A stretch of DNA of 64,000 bases from the NCBI GenBank assembly GCA_036346225.1, contig JARFIW010000139.1, positions 2,790,001 through 2,854,000 of the forward strand. The letters are read 5' to 3'. Shown piece after piece: positions 44,717 to 53,575 of the stretch. Source of the stretch: Platerodrilus igneus. Its lineage: Eukaryota; Arthropoda; Insecta; Coleoptera; Lycidae. A model generated the notes under the pieces. The model worked only from the letters and a program-made list of their open reading frames with translations, made no database searches and had not been told where the DNA came from. Both the position numbers and the translations under genes were made by a program. Within the stretch, counting starts at the first letter, position 1; every line of letters starts with the position of its first letter.

Positions 44717-45439
44717 AACAGTGAGCGTGTTCGGGTATGGTAATGTCATATCGACAGGATCCATTTACCCACCAATTAAATTGAAACAAGACGGTGAATA
44801 TGCTTTGGGTCTAGTGGGATTGTACACTTGTAACACTGTGCAAAACATACATCCAGGAAACAACATATTATACTTTAACGATCCAGAGCATCGCAGAATA
44901 ACCATTGAACCCGGATCATACGAATTAGAAGAAATAAATGCATATATACAGGACGTCTTCAAAAATGGTTCAGTCAGAAGCCGGACATCAACGAGAACAT
45001 TGAAAATATTTTAAACTGAGTGCCAACAATAATACATTAAAGTGTTCTATACGAAGCAGTATACCGATTGATTTTGGGGCAAACCGTAAAAACAATATTG
45101 AAGCATCTTGGGGTTTACCAACCGCAAATTGGCTGCAGATACCGTACATATCGCTAATCAGCAAGTGAACATAATATCGGTCTCAAACATTTTGTGGAAA
45201 CCAATATCACCAGCGGATCATTCAGAAACAATTTTCTTACGCACAGCATATTCGAATTCAGTCTATCTGTACCACCCGGGTATAATCTGGAAAAGGAACC
45301 TAACCACGTCATATATTATCCGCTGAGCGTGACAGAAATTGATAATATTACAATCAGACTAGTCGATCATTTGGGTGAATTGGTAAACTTTTCACCGGAA
45401 ACATACACCTGTGTGAGACTGGAAATAAAAAGTAGCTGA
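44709..45439 (+). pseudogene. Putative minor capsid (penton-like) protein
   Basis: Starts 'MAKTVSVFGYGNVISTGSIY' and continues 'DGEYALGLVGLYTCNTVQNI', 'RITIEPGSYELEEINAYI'. Two or more frame breaks around 44980-45200 follow. The last frame carries 'SLSVPPGYNLEKEP', 'VIYYPLSVTEIDNITIRLVD' and 'GELVNF'. This protein is constant next to the protease and major capsid gene in insect Polintons, and its beta-rich sequence fits a single jelly-roll vertex protein, so I call it minor capsid by position and style. It overlaps the protease stop by a few bases. Confidence 0.65.
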
Positions 45440-45441
45440 AA

Positions 45442-45603
45442 ATGCCTATCGATTTTGTATATAAAGCATGCTACAACACCCCCAGACGATTAGAAGTGAA
45501 TACGACGTCAAAGCGTCAAGTTGTTGAGAGACTTACAGCAGAAGAAATACGTTTCTTAAAATCTTTGGGATTAAAAGTTATAAATGATGGGAGGCAGAAG
45601 TAA
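45442..45603 (+). CDS. Small conserved Polinton protein, 53 aa
   Basis: An intact frame starts with the ATG at 45442, three bases after the previous stop. It reads 'MPIDFVYKACYNTPRRLEV' and ends with 'LTAEEIRFLKSLGLKV'. It overlaps the major capsid start by about 20 bp in another frame, which suggests translational coupling or tight packing rather than chance. No domain is recognised and the composition is basic. It is one of the few genes of this element without a frame break. Confidence 0.55.
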   Translation: MPIDFVYKACYNTPRRLEVNTTSKRQVVERLTAEEIRFLKSLGLKVINDGRQK

Positions 45604-46906
45604 ACGCAGCTTAGATCTCCACGGTGATGAAAACGTTAAACTTGGAAGGCTTAAGTATGAGGACGTGCCCAAATTGGATGTGTTTGGAGGTTATAAATTA
45701 GACGAGACCATAATAAAGGAAGATTATTATACATATCTTCCCTTTACATTGAACGCAGAAAACAACGATAGAATTTCAATTGAAATCCAGAGCAGTGATA
45801 ACATCACATACCCTCATGAAAGTTTTATATTTATAAAGGGTACCTATAAGCCTACGGAAGCATTAAGGAAGCGTCAACAACTGGAGACCCGATTAGAGCA
45901 GCAGAACCAGACCCTAAAGCTTACGAATTTACTAGAAATGCACCATATTTTCTGTTTGAGGAAATTCAATACAAATTGGGTAATAATCAAATAATAGATG
46001 TCTGTCGAATCCCTGGAATTACAAGAACTATTAAAGGTTTAGTATCCATGGAAGAATCAGAAACAAAATCTATTACACATACCGGGTGGAAACCCGATAC
46101 CATATTCCAAGATGGACGGTTTAGTTGTGCTATACCGCTAAAACCATTTTGGGTTTTTGAAGATTACAAGAAAACTATCGTCAACATGCCTCAAGAGCTG
46201 ATTTTAATCAGATCCAAGTCGGACGTAAATTGCTACAAGTCGATTGGAAATACAGTAACGTTTAAAATACAACGTATTTCATGGGAGGTCCGCATATAAC
46301 ATTAAGCGACTTTGCCAAGGCGTCGCTGCTTTCGGAAATGCAAAATCAATCATCTATAATGGTTGCATTCAGAAAATGGGAACTACACGAATTACCGTCT
46401 CTAACACAATCAAAGTCGCAAGTATGGAGAATTAAAGTATCGAACGAAACAGAGAAGGCTCGGTGGATATTACTGGCGCTGCAAAATGGAAAATATGATA
46501 AGAAAGAAGAAAATGCTACAAGCTTTACGAATGCCAATATAACCAATGTCAAAGTGTTTTTAAACTCTCAGATGTTCCCTCAAGGTCGATTAAATTTGGA
46601 CTTCGAGCAGAATGACTACTTGCCAGCGTACCTGTCTTATGCATCTTTATGGAAAAATACTACCCGAACAAATCGTCAAATAAATGTTTAATGGACTACA
46701 ACAGGTTTAAGGAATCACCTGTCTTTGTAATCGACTGTCGTCATCAATTTGAAAGCATCAAGGATGCAACGGTTGATGTAAGAATGGAATTAGAAGCTTC
46801 AAGAAATTTTGAACCGTCGATGAAGGCTTATGCTTTAATTATACATGACTCTATGTTTGAATATAATCCGTTTACGGAAATTGTTAATAGATTTATTCAC
46901 AATTAA
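45584..46906 (+). pseudogene. MCP: Major capsid protein (double jelly-roll, Polinton type)
   Basis: Would form the hexon-like capsomer. Four overlapping frames cover about 440 residues. 45584-45994 has 'YYTYLPFTLNAENNDRISIE' and 'ITYPHESFIFIKG'. 45976-46299 has 'FEDYKKTIVNMPQELILIRS' and 'SDVNCYK'. 46281-46691 has 'FRKWELHELPSL', 'ARWILLALQNGKYD', 'NVKVFLNSQMFPQGRLNLDF' and 'DYLPAYLSYASL'. 46649-46906 has 'FVIDCRHQFESIK' and 'YALIIHDSMFEYNPF'. These blocks and their order match the capsid protein of arthropod Polintons/adintoviruses. An aataaa follows at about 46926. The three frame changes are short overlaps, as expected from single-base indels. Confidence 0.88.
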
Positions 46907-46923
46907 ATATTTTGTATATATTT

Positions 46924-46940
46924 TTAATAAAATTGTATAA
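46924..46940 (+). terminator. Polyadenylation signal after the capsid gene
   Basis: ttttaataaaattg follows the capsid stop by about 20 bp and closes the first rightward gene cluster. Confidence 0.5.
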
Positions 46941-47019
46941 AGTCTATGTTGTTTTAATATTAATAAGATTTTTTTGGTGATCCAAGACAGTTTCTCACGT
47001 ACTCCGGTGTACACCTAAT

Positions 47020-47140
47020 CACACATGTGCCCATGCGCACCCTGCGCGTGCACACCCTGCCCATGCGCACCCCTGCGCGCGCGCACCTGCCCATGCGCAC
47101 CCCTGCGCGTGCACACCTGCCCATGCTGGTATATAAGGAA
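47020..47140 (+). promoter_or_regulatory. CpG-rich tandem repeats plus TATA box before the ATPase gene
   Basis: Three ~30-bp units built from cccatgcgcaccc and tgcgcgtgcacacc occupy 47028-47125, and tggtatataagg follows at 47127-47138. The ATPase ATG is 45 bp further on. In an AT-rich element this GC-rich, CpG-rich block is exceptional and lies exactly where a promoter-proximal control array would. Confidence 0.7.
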
Positions 47141-47182
47141 TATTATTTTCAATTTGAATCAGTTTAAACTTATATTTGAAAG

Positions 47183-48051
47183 ATGTACACCAAGGAATCT
47201 TTAGAGAAAGCAGTTAGTGAAATACAAAAGGGTATTAGTGTTAACTCTGCAAGTAGGTTATATGGTATACCCAGAAGAACGTTAAGCAGGCATTTGGATC
47301 ACCGTAAACCTCAAAAGAAGAATGGTGCTCCTAGGTCGGAAAATGTGAGAGACACGGGTGATGCTATACAAGAAGTTAAAATACCTATACAGAATTATGA
47401 TAACTTTGCTATTGCTAGTGCAAGAGAGGATGGTAAACATGGTCATTGTTCCCGTCTAACATACGAGCTATATTCGCTGGGACCATCGAGTTGTGGGAAG
47501 ACCAACGCTTTAATATCTCTGATCTTGCACGAGAACGGTCTTAGATTTCAAAATGTCTATGTATTTTCGAAAAGTTTATATCAACCGAAATACGAATTGT
47601 TAAGAAACGTTTTACACCATTAAAAGAAGAAATTGGTTACCATGAGTTTGAAAATTACGATGATTTGATCGAACCCGGAGATACCAAAGAAGATTCAATT
47701 ATGGTTTTCGATGATATACCTGCAAACGAGCAAAGTAAAATCACTCAATTTTTCTCGTTCGGCCGACATAAAGCAATAGATTCGTTCTATCTATGTCAAA
47801 CTTACGCTAGTGCCTTAAAACATAGACTCAGAGATAACGCCAATGTAATCGCATTATGGAAACAGGATGATACAAACCTTCGCCATATCTTTTCGGATCA
47901 TATAAGTGGTGACATGACATATCCGAAATTTAAAGAAATGTGTTTACAGTGTTGGGGTGACTCGATACATAGTTTTATACCTGTTGTGAAAGATTTTGAT
48001 TTGGATAAGGGGCGGTATCGGAAGAATTTCGACGAGTATATAAATATTTGA
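47183..48051 (+). pseudogene. ATP: Pipsqueak-type HTH region joined to FtsK/HerA-type packaging ATPase
   Basis: The ATPase would pump the genome into capsids. The frame from the ATG at 47183 starts with a psq helix-turn-helix: 'KESLEKAVSEIQKGISVNSA' and 'RLYGIPRRTLSRHL', residues 3-35. A basic linker of about 50 residues follows. Then comes Walker A 'GPSSCGKTN' near residue 110 and 'RFQNVYVFSKSLYQPKYELL'. A frame break near 47610 leads to the second frame, with Walker B 'DSIMVFDDI', 'FSFGRHKAIDSFYLCQTYA', 'LWKQDDTNLRHIFSDH' and 'GRYRKNFDEYI'. A further small break probably lies just before Walker A. Whether HTH and ATPase are truly one protein or two genes merged by an indel cannot be decided. 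The second element has a nearly identical ATPase end at 63596-63982. Confidence 0.88.
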
Positions 48052-48088
48052 CATTATTCAAAAACCGCTAGTTCTCATCCAAAGTTTC

Positions 48089-49004
48089 ATGATGACGGAC
48101 GTTAACAATTTTATTGCGAATAAACGCAGTCTTCATCTTATGCAGGATGCTGTACGAAAAAGTTTGTAGCGTACAAAAGGGAGACGCTACATCTCAGCAA
48201 AAATTCAAAGAGATGCACAAACAATTGATTGATCCCTTGAAATAACCGCTTCCAAGTTGCAATCGATCACCGAAAAATTCCCACACCTACAACAAAGGTT
48301 AAAGTTGAAAACATGGACGTACCTATAAAGAAAATTAAACAACTCGTTCCAGAAGAACCGTTCCATCTTTACTATGCGGATGTGTTAGCTAGAGACGAGG
48401 ACGAAAATATTGACAAATCAATTTATGGAGTAAAGTATAATGCGGAAACCGATACATGGAGTTTGTGGAAAAGTGTATTGGTAATTAACCCGGAAACTAG
48501 CGATATAACATTAAATAATGTGATATATCCAGGTACGAATGGTTTATACAACCTGCTGGTTTACAAAGACATCAGCCCCGAAGATGGCGATTTCAATTTG
48601 CATGAAGATTTGCCGAATTACTTGGAAATGATCAAATCTGCGTCGATTTTGAGAAGAAAGTTTAACCCATTTGCGGTGCACGATTTAAGCGGTTCCCAAC
48701 AAATAACAAAAAGTTTAACAAATATGTGCAAAAATATCTCACCGAATTTCGGAGGAATCCTGAAAGAAAACAGCCAAAGAGAAGAAAACAGTCCAAGGGA
48801 GCGGGTTTAGGCTTTTCTAATCGGTTTTACAAAAGTTTAAATTCAAAGCCGGTGCAATATGTCTACTGGAATAATGTACATGAACTTGTAGATCGGCTGA
48901 GATTGTTGAACGCATCCAACCGAGCTGGAAATACAAGCGAGGAAAACATTAACGAGATGGTGTCCATAATAGAAGAGTTGAGAGAAGAAGGTATAATACA
49001 GTGA
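48089..49004 (+). pseudogene. DUF8207-like Polinton protein
   Basis: The ATG at 48089 begins 'MMTDVNNFIANKRSLHLMQD', matching the start of the homologue at 63345-63560. Frame breaks lie around 48165-48310. The open frame 48313-48810 contains 'FHLYYADVLARDEDENIDKS', 'YGVKYNAETDTWSLWKS' and 'VIYPGTNGLYNLLVYKD', the pattern of the DUF8207 proteins of arthropod elements. A last frame (to 49004) has a basic stretch 'KRRKQSKGAGLGF' and the conserved end 'HELVDRLRLLNASNRAGN' with 'MVSIIEELREEGII'. The role is unknown; the constant position next to the ATPase and fiber suggests a virion-related function. Confidence 0.75.
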
Positions 49005-49032
49005 GCTCAGTAAATAATTACACAGTTTTAAA

Positions 49033-49525
49033 ATGCCTATCGACCGCTTCGGACGTTCAGAGCGTAAAGATGCTGATATTCGGCGCGGTCCTCCAGGTCG
49101 AGGATTTGTGCTAACGTTGGATGGTGATGGGTACGATATGCAGCAAAGAAGGTTAGTGAATTCATCAGACCCGAAAGAAGATGGTGATTGTGTTAATCAG
49201 AGGAGTACTATAGTATTCAAGTCTGGAGAAGAAACAATTAGTTTTCGTAAAAGAAGGCTAGTGGATGTAATGGATCCTAAAGAAGATAGTGATTGTGTTA
49301 ATAAGAAATCTGTAATCAAGCTCGTGAATCAAGCCTTTTCATACTGTCTAAAAGTTCTGATGATATACAGCGTAAAGATAAAGCCTTCAATGCAAGAAAC
49401 CAGCGTATCGCAATGCTTGCTCAACCAGTTGAGCCATCTGATGCAGTTAATAAACAGTATGTAAATGAAAAATTGGATAAGCTTGTATCTGACTTTAAAA
49501 CGTTTATACAGTTTTTATTAATTTG
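49033..49525 (+). pseudogene. Fiber-like protein with D-P-x-E-D-x-D-x-V-N repeats
   Basis: The ATG at 49033 starts 'MPIDRFGRSERKDADIRRG'. Three copies of a tail-fiber-type repeat follow: 'RRLVNSSDPKEDGDCVNQR', 'RRLVDVMDPKEDSDCVNKK' and, after a frame break near 49340, 'QRIAMLAQPVEPSDAVNKQ'. The protein ends with a helical 'YVNEKLDKLVSDF' stretch and the stop at about 49525. Such repeats occur in trimeric fibers of viruses and phages, so a receptor-binding or vertex fiber is a reasonable inference. It follows the DUF8207-like gene by 28 bp. Confidence 0.65.
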
Positions 49526-49635
49526 ACTGCAACTTCCGAGACAAATGAGAAGGAGCTCGGTCTTGCAATAGCATCAATTTACGAAGCGTCACCAGCAGCT
49601 ATAAAAACAAATACTACAAACCAAAGCTTCAGTTT

Positions 49636-50597
49636 ATGTCAAAGGTGCAATTGGATAAAGATAACCCTATTAGTTTAGCAACAGTGTTAAGCAAAATGAG
49701 TAAAGAAATCATCGTTAAGGAATTATTTAAACCTGCAAGAAAAAATTTTCAGCGTCGTCATACAAATCTGAAACATGTGAAACGTGATCTTATCCAATCG
49801 GACTTGTGCGAAATGCAGCCTTACTCGCGTGTGAACAATGGGTACAAATATATTATAATAGCAGTGGACTGTTTCACAAAATATGCTTTAGCTGAACCTT
49901 TAAAAATAAAACTGGATCAGAAGTCACAAATGCTATGAAAAATATTGGACAAAATGCTGCAAGGAGAAAATAACGTAAAATCAATCTACAAACGGATTTT
50001 GGGAAAGAGTACTACAACCGCTGTTTAAAAATCTTATGCAAAAATATAAGATAAACCATTACTCTACGTATTCCGCAATCAAAGCTGGTATGGTTGAGCG
50101 GTTGATTAGAACAATCAAAAACAAATTGTACAGAAGATTTTACTTGCAAGGCAGTCATAAATGGGTGAATATTTTGCCTAAGGTTATGGAAGAATACAAT
50201 AATACACCGCATCGGGCTATTAACATGACACCTATGGAGGCAGAAGAACATCCGGAAAGAATAAAACTTTACACCGCTAACAGCGTTTCTAAAAGTCGCA
50301 AGAAGTTGTATAAGGTTGGAGACATTGTGCGTATATCAAAATATAAAGCAGTATTCGATCGAGGATTTCACCCAAACTGGAGTACAGAACTATTCAAAAT
50401 TGTTAAAGTACAAAAACGAGACCGACAACCTATCTGCTACAAGATTTGGAAGGTCGGCCAATTCTAGGTGCTTTTACGGTGATGAAATTCAGCTCACAGC
50501 AGCACCCGACACGTACTTAGTGGAAAAAGTTTTACGGAAACGGAAGCACGGGCGCGAATTATTAGTGTCGTGGTTGGGGATGGTAAAGTTGGATTAA
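49636..50597 (+). pseudogene. INT: Retroviral-type integrase with C-terminal chromodomain
   Basis: Integrates the linear genome and creates the 6-bp duplication. The ATG at 49636 leads to 'KELFKPARKNFQRRH', then the core: 'IQSDLCEMQPYSRVNNGYKY' (first Asp) and 'AVDCFTKYALAEPLK'. Another frame near 49985 has 'TDFGKEYYN' (second Asp). The 50036-50467 frame has 'YSAIKAGMVERLIRTIKNKL' (Glu), 'HRAINMTPMEA' and an SH3-like 'YKVGDIVRISKYK'. The last frame has 'DTYLVEKVLRKRKHGRELLV', a chromodomain-like end. Three frame breaks are seen, and all catalytic residues are encoded. It lies near the right TIR as usual. Minus-strand frames here are shadows. Confidence 0.92.
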
Positions 50598-50737
50598 GAA
50601 AACAGACTTGCTTTAGTATCATCCAGATAATTACCTGGATGAAAAAATCATAAAAGGAGGGAGTAAAGTCCCTTAACTGGATATACGGGGAGATTTGCTT
50701 AGAACCCCATTCCCATCTGTTATTTGAAGCAGGAAGC

Positions 50738-51209
50738 ATGTGTTTCATAATCGATTTACAAGGATATCAATACAAAACTAGTGATTTCTATTGCAAGGAG
50801 ATTGCCATTTTGGATGTAGCGAATAATATAATATGGCATGAGATACTGGACATGGCTGTGAGTATAACACCCTAAGTGATGATTTCAAAAGCAAGTTCAG
50901 TGGTTAAAGCAAAGAATCCATGGGCTTAGCTGGGATGGACAGTCCACAAGTGGATATACAAATGTAGGCGATTTGCTGAAAGAAGTCATACCACCCAATG
51001 CTACAATCTATGTTAAAGGCGAACAGAAAAGGCAGTTACTCTCAAAATATTTATCAAACAACATTTTAAACATGGAAAGTGTTTTCTCACTTCCAAAGCT
51101 CAAAGAATTAAGAAGATTCGGTAATAGGTACAATCACTGTTTAAACCATTGTTTGAATAATTTAAGCTGTTCTAAAGAAAACGTATTGTTATTGAGGTCT
51201 TTTGTTTAA
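50738..51209 (+). pseudogene. Conserved insect Polinton protein, possible RNase H-fold nuclease
   Basis: The ATG at 50738 gives 'MCFIIDLQGYQYKTSDFYCKE' and 'IAILDVANNIIWHEIL'. One or two breaks near 50870-50970 follow, with 'RIHGLSWDG' between. The frame to 51209 has 'IPPNATIYVKGEQKRQLL', 'SVFSLPKLKELRRFGNRYNH' and 'CLNHCLNNLSCSKENVLLL'. Such proteins recur in insect mobile elements. An Asp at the end of the first strand with later Glu and cysteine/histidine positions resembles an exonuclease-like fold, but the D-x-E signature is not clear, so function is uncertain. An aataaa signal lies at about 51222. Confidence 0.55.
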
Positions 51210-51229
51210 TGTATTAAATTTTAATAAAA

Positions 51230-52106
51230 TATTTTGTCAGAATTGTTTTTTTATTCTAGCAAAAGCATACCTTTAAAATTTGGAAAAGTATATCTGTAAA
51301 ACAGCGCATTACTTTGGAAAAATTAATGTTTTAAAATACAAATAAGAACCAATAACAGAATACATAATAATTGGTGTTTGCAAATAAATTCAGTTCTACT
51401 TTAATAATATTTTAATAATACTTACCCTTAAACCTTCAAAACTTTCCACAAAAGAACTACACGAAACGATTGTTTAAAATTTCGAGGGGCTTTACACAAA
51501 GCGTGTGAAACTAATAGAATTTTTTTCTAATTACACCGCGTTATATACGTTTGAAATCCGTTAATTATACTACTAAATGAGGTTTGTATTTTCCCCAATC
51601 GAGGCCAAAATAGAGCGCTCATTGTATGATTAATAAACCCGGAATTTTCTAATGGGTGGCATTGAGCATATCTATTGTATTTTTCAAATCACATAGCTGC
51701 TAATTAATAAAAAGAAAGGCTACTTTCACTTTACGTAACATAATTGTAAAGCAATTAGTTTGTCCTCAAGTTGTAGCACGCATTTTCAATTACGAATGCA
51801 TTCTTCTTTCATTACAGGAGAAATTCCATAGATTTCATACCAGCAAAATGCGCTTTCTTTTAGATATTTAAAACACATTACATTGGACATCAAAAGTCGA
51901 CCTTGCCATTTCTACATTATTGTTAAGCATGCATTGGAATTTTTGGATGCGGTAATTTCTTGTTTAAAGTAACTTAGTTAAATAAAGTGTAATTTAAATT
52001 GTGATTGTATAGTCAGTTATTGCAATTGAAAACACATTCAGGGAATAATTTATTTGCTCTATATATTTTACAGTAGCGTTTCCGAACAAAACTTTATGCT
52101 TTTAAT
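51230..52106. other. Subterminal non-coding region of Polinton 1
   Basis: No gene is seen. Part of it (about 51650-51775, with ttgagcatatctattgtattt and gctttacaat-type words in reverse complement) matches 58700-58870 in the second Polinton, so it is a shared subterminal element, possibly regulatory or replicative. Confidence 0.6.
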
Positions 52107-52972
52107 TAAATTTCCTTTGTTCCCGGCTGCATGTGTTTACCTCCACGTGGTGTCGTTGGATTTAAAACATATTGTTAACAACAATATGTCTTATTGACTG
52201 AAAACACGTCTCCTCTTTTTACATTAATCTCTTTTGTTACACCTCTATTTTAAACAACCCATTAATCTTTTTTTGTTACAGGTTAAACTTTCGGCTACAC
52301 ACAGGAAATAATGCTATACTTTGTAAAAATTGTAATAGTTTATTAAACTGTAAATTGGATAAATAAATTATTAAACTTTTGTGTTCTTAATTTTGTGTTG
52401 GTTAAAGCATATACCTTGGGTAGCGAAAAAGGTTTTAAAAATGGAGTTAAATATATACGAGCAAAAGAGCTTAAAGTATAACTTTGCAGGGCGTGGTCCG
52501 ATTTTAAATCTGTTTGCAGATTCGGGATGTGCATAAAATTCTAAGCTAACAAGATGTATCGCATGACTAAAAAATTTTATAAGAACGCTCAAAAGTCGCT
52601 ACAGGTAAGAAATCTTAAAATTGGGGTAGCTCCTTGGGGTGATGATATCTAAAAATTCTTAGAGATTTGGGTAGCTGAGAAAATCTAATATTAATTGATA
52701 CCAAACAAGGTAGGTTTATCTCGAAAGATAAAAAAATGGCTAGTCGAAGAAAACTTTTGGTCCAGAATGTTAGCAGTAAAAATCTTAAAAATAGGTTTAT
52801 CACGTGGGAGGAAATGTGGATGCTCATTTATCTCGAAAGATAAAAATTTAAGATATATTTATCTCGAAAGATGAAAAATGGTTAGTCGAAGAAAACTTTT
52901 TGGTCCAGATGAGTGAGGAAATGAGGGATTCTGGAGGAAATGAGGCGGTGATTACGCCATAAATACACTACT
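52107..52972 (-). repeat. Right terminal inverted repeat of Polinton 1
   Basis: Partner of 37455-38328. The inner boundary lies at aaatttcctttgttcccggc. Identity falls off only in the innermost part (gttggatttaaaac here against gctggacggtaaaac in the partner strand sense). Confidence 0.95.
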
Positions 52973-53246
52973 ATCACGTTATTTCCAAGAGACAAACTGA
53001 ACGTAACCAACGTTTTAAAGCTTTCCGTTTTGTAGTAAATGCTTCAAGTTTGATTCGATGAATATAACTATTTATTAATTGACTGAACGAAGAGTGATAG
53101 CTACACTGAGCGTTAGTAGTTGCCAAAGGTATCCACGAAAAGCAATGAAACAATGAGTATCAAAACACGGTAAATGATTAGGATTAATTATAAGGATAAG
53201 ATATCCGAATTCGAAGGATCAATAATGTACGACATACTGGACGTAA

Positions 53247-53575
53247 TAAATTAATATTAACACTTACTGTTTTATTTGCTACCATGACATATACCATAGG
53301 TCATGAACCATTCCAAAAGTGTTTATAGCCGACTGTATAATGATGATGTGCAATGCTTTGTTTCACATACACTAAGGAAAAAACGCGAACGCGCGTCCTT
53401 TAAGTGCGGATGCACTTGCGGCTTGACCAAAGTCTTGAACACCACTCTCGTGACTGTCACTGCCCCATACCGCACCTTGCGCTATATAGATGATAGGAAG
53501 GATGCAGGTAAGCGGAAATAAAGAATGTTGAAGGATTTACGGTAAAAGCAACTTTAAAACGCCTTAACACTATGT
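53247..53575. repeat. ~330-bp dispersed repeat, copy 2
   Basis: Second copy of 28441-28785 in the same orientation, about 270 bp outside the Polinton end. The shared plus-strand segment 'CGCTCGLTKVLNT' is preserved, as is the final gcaggtaagcgga. Confidence 0.75.

Larger units (their letters stand above)
37455..52972. mobile_element. Complete Polinton/Maverick (adintovirus-like) element, 15.5 kb
   Basis: Ends are AGTAGT...ACTACT with long TIRs (37455 to about 38328 and about 52107 to 52972). The element is flanked by an exact 6-bp duplication atcacg (37449-37454 and 52973-52978), the size known for Polintons. It carries protein-primed PolB, a retroviral-type integrase with chromodomain, a packaging ATPase, an adenain-like protease and the double jelly-roll capsid gene, which is the full Polinton hallmark set. 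A phospholipase A2 protein, fiber-like repeats and two unknown genes are added. PolB runs leftward and everything else rightward. Most genes have single-base frame breaks. Confidence 0.97.
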
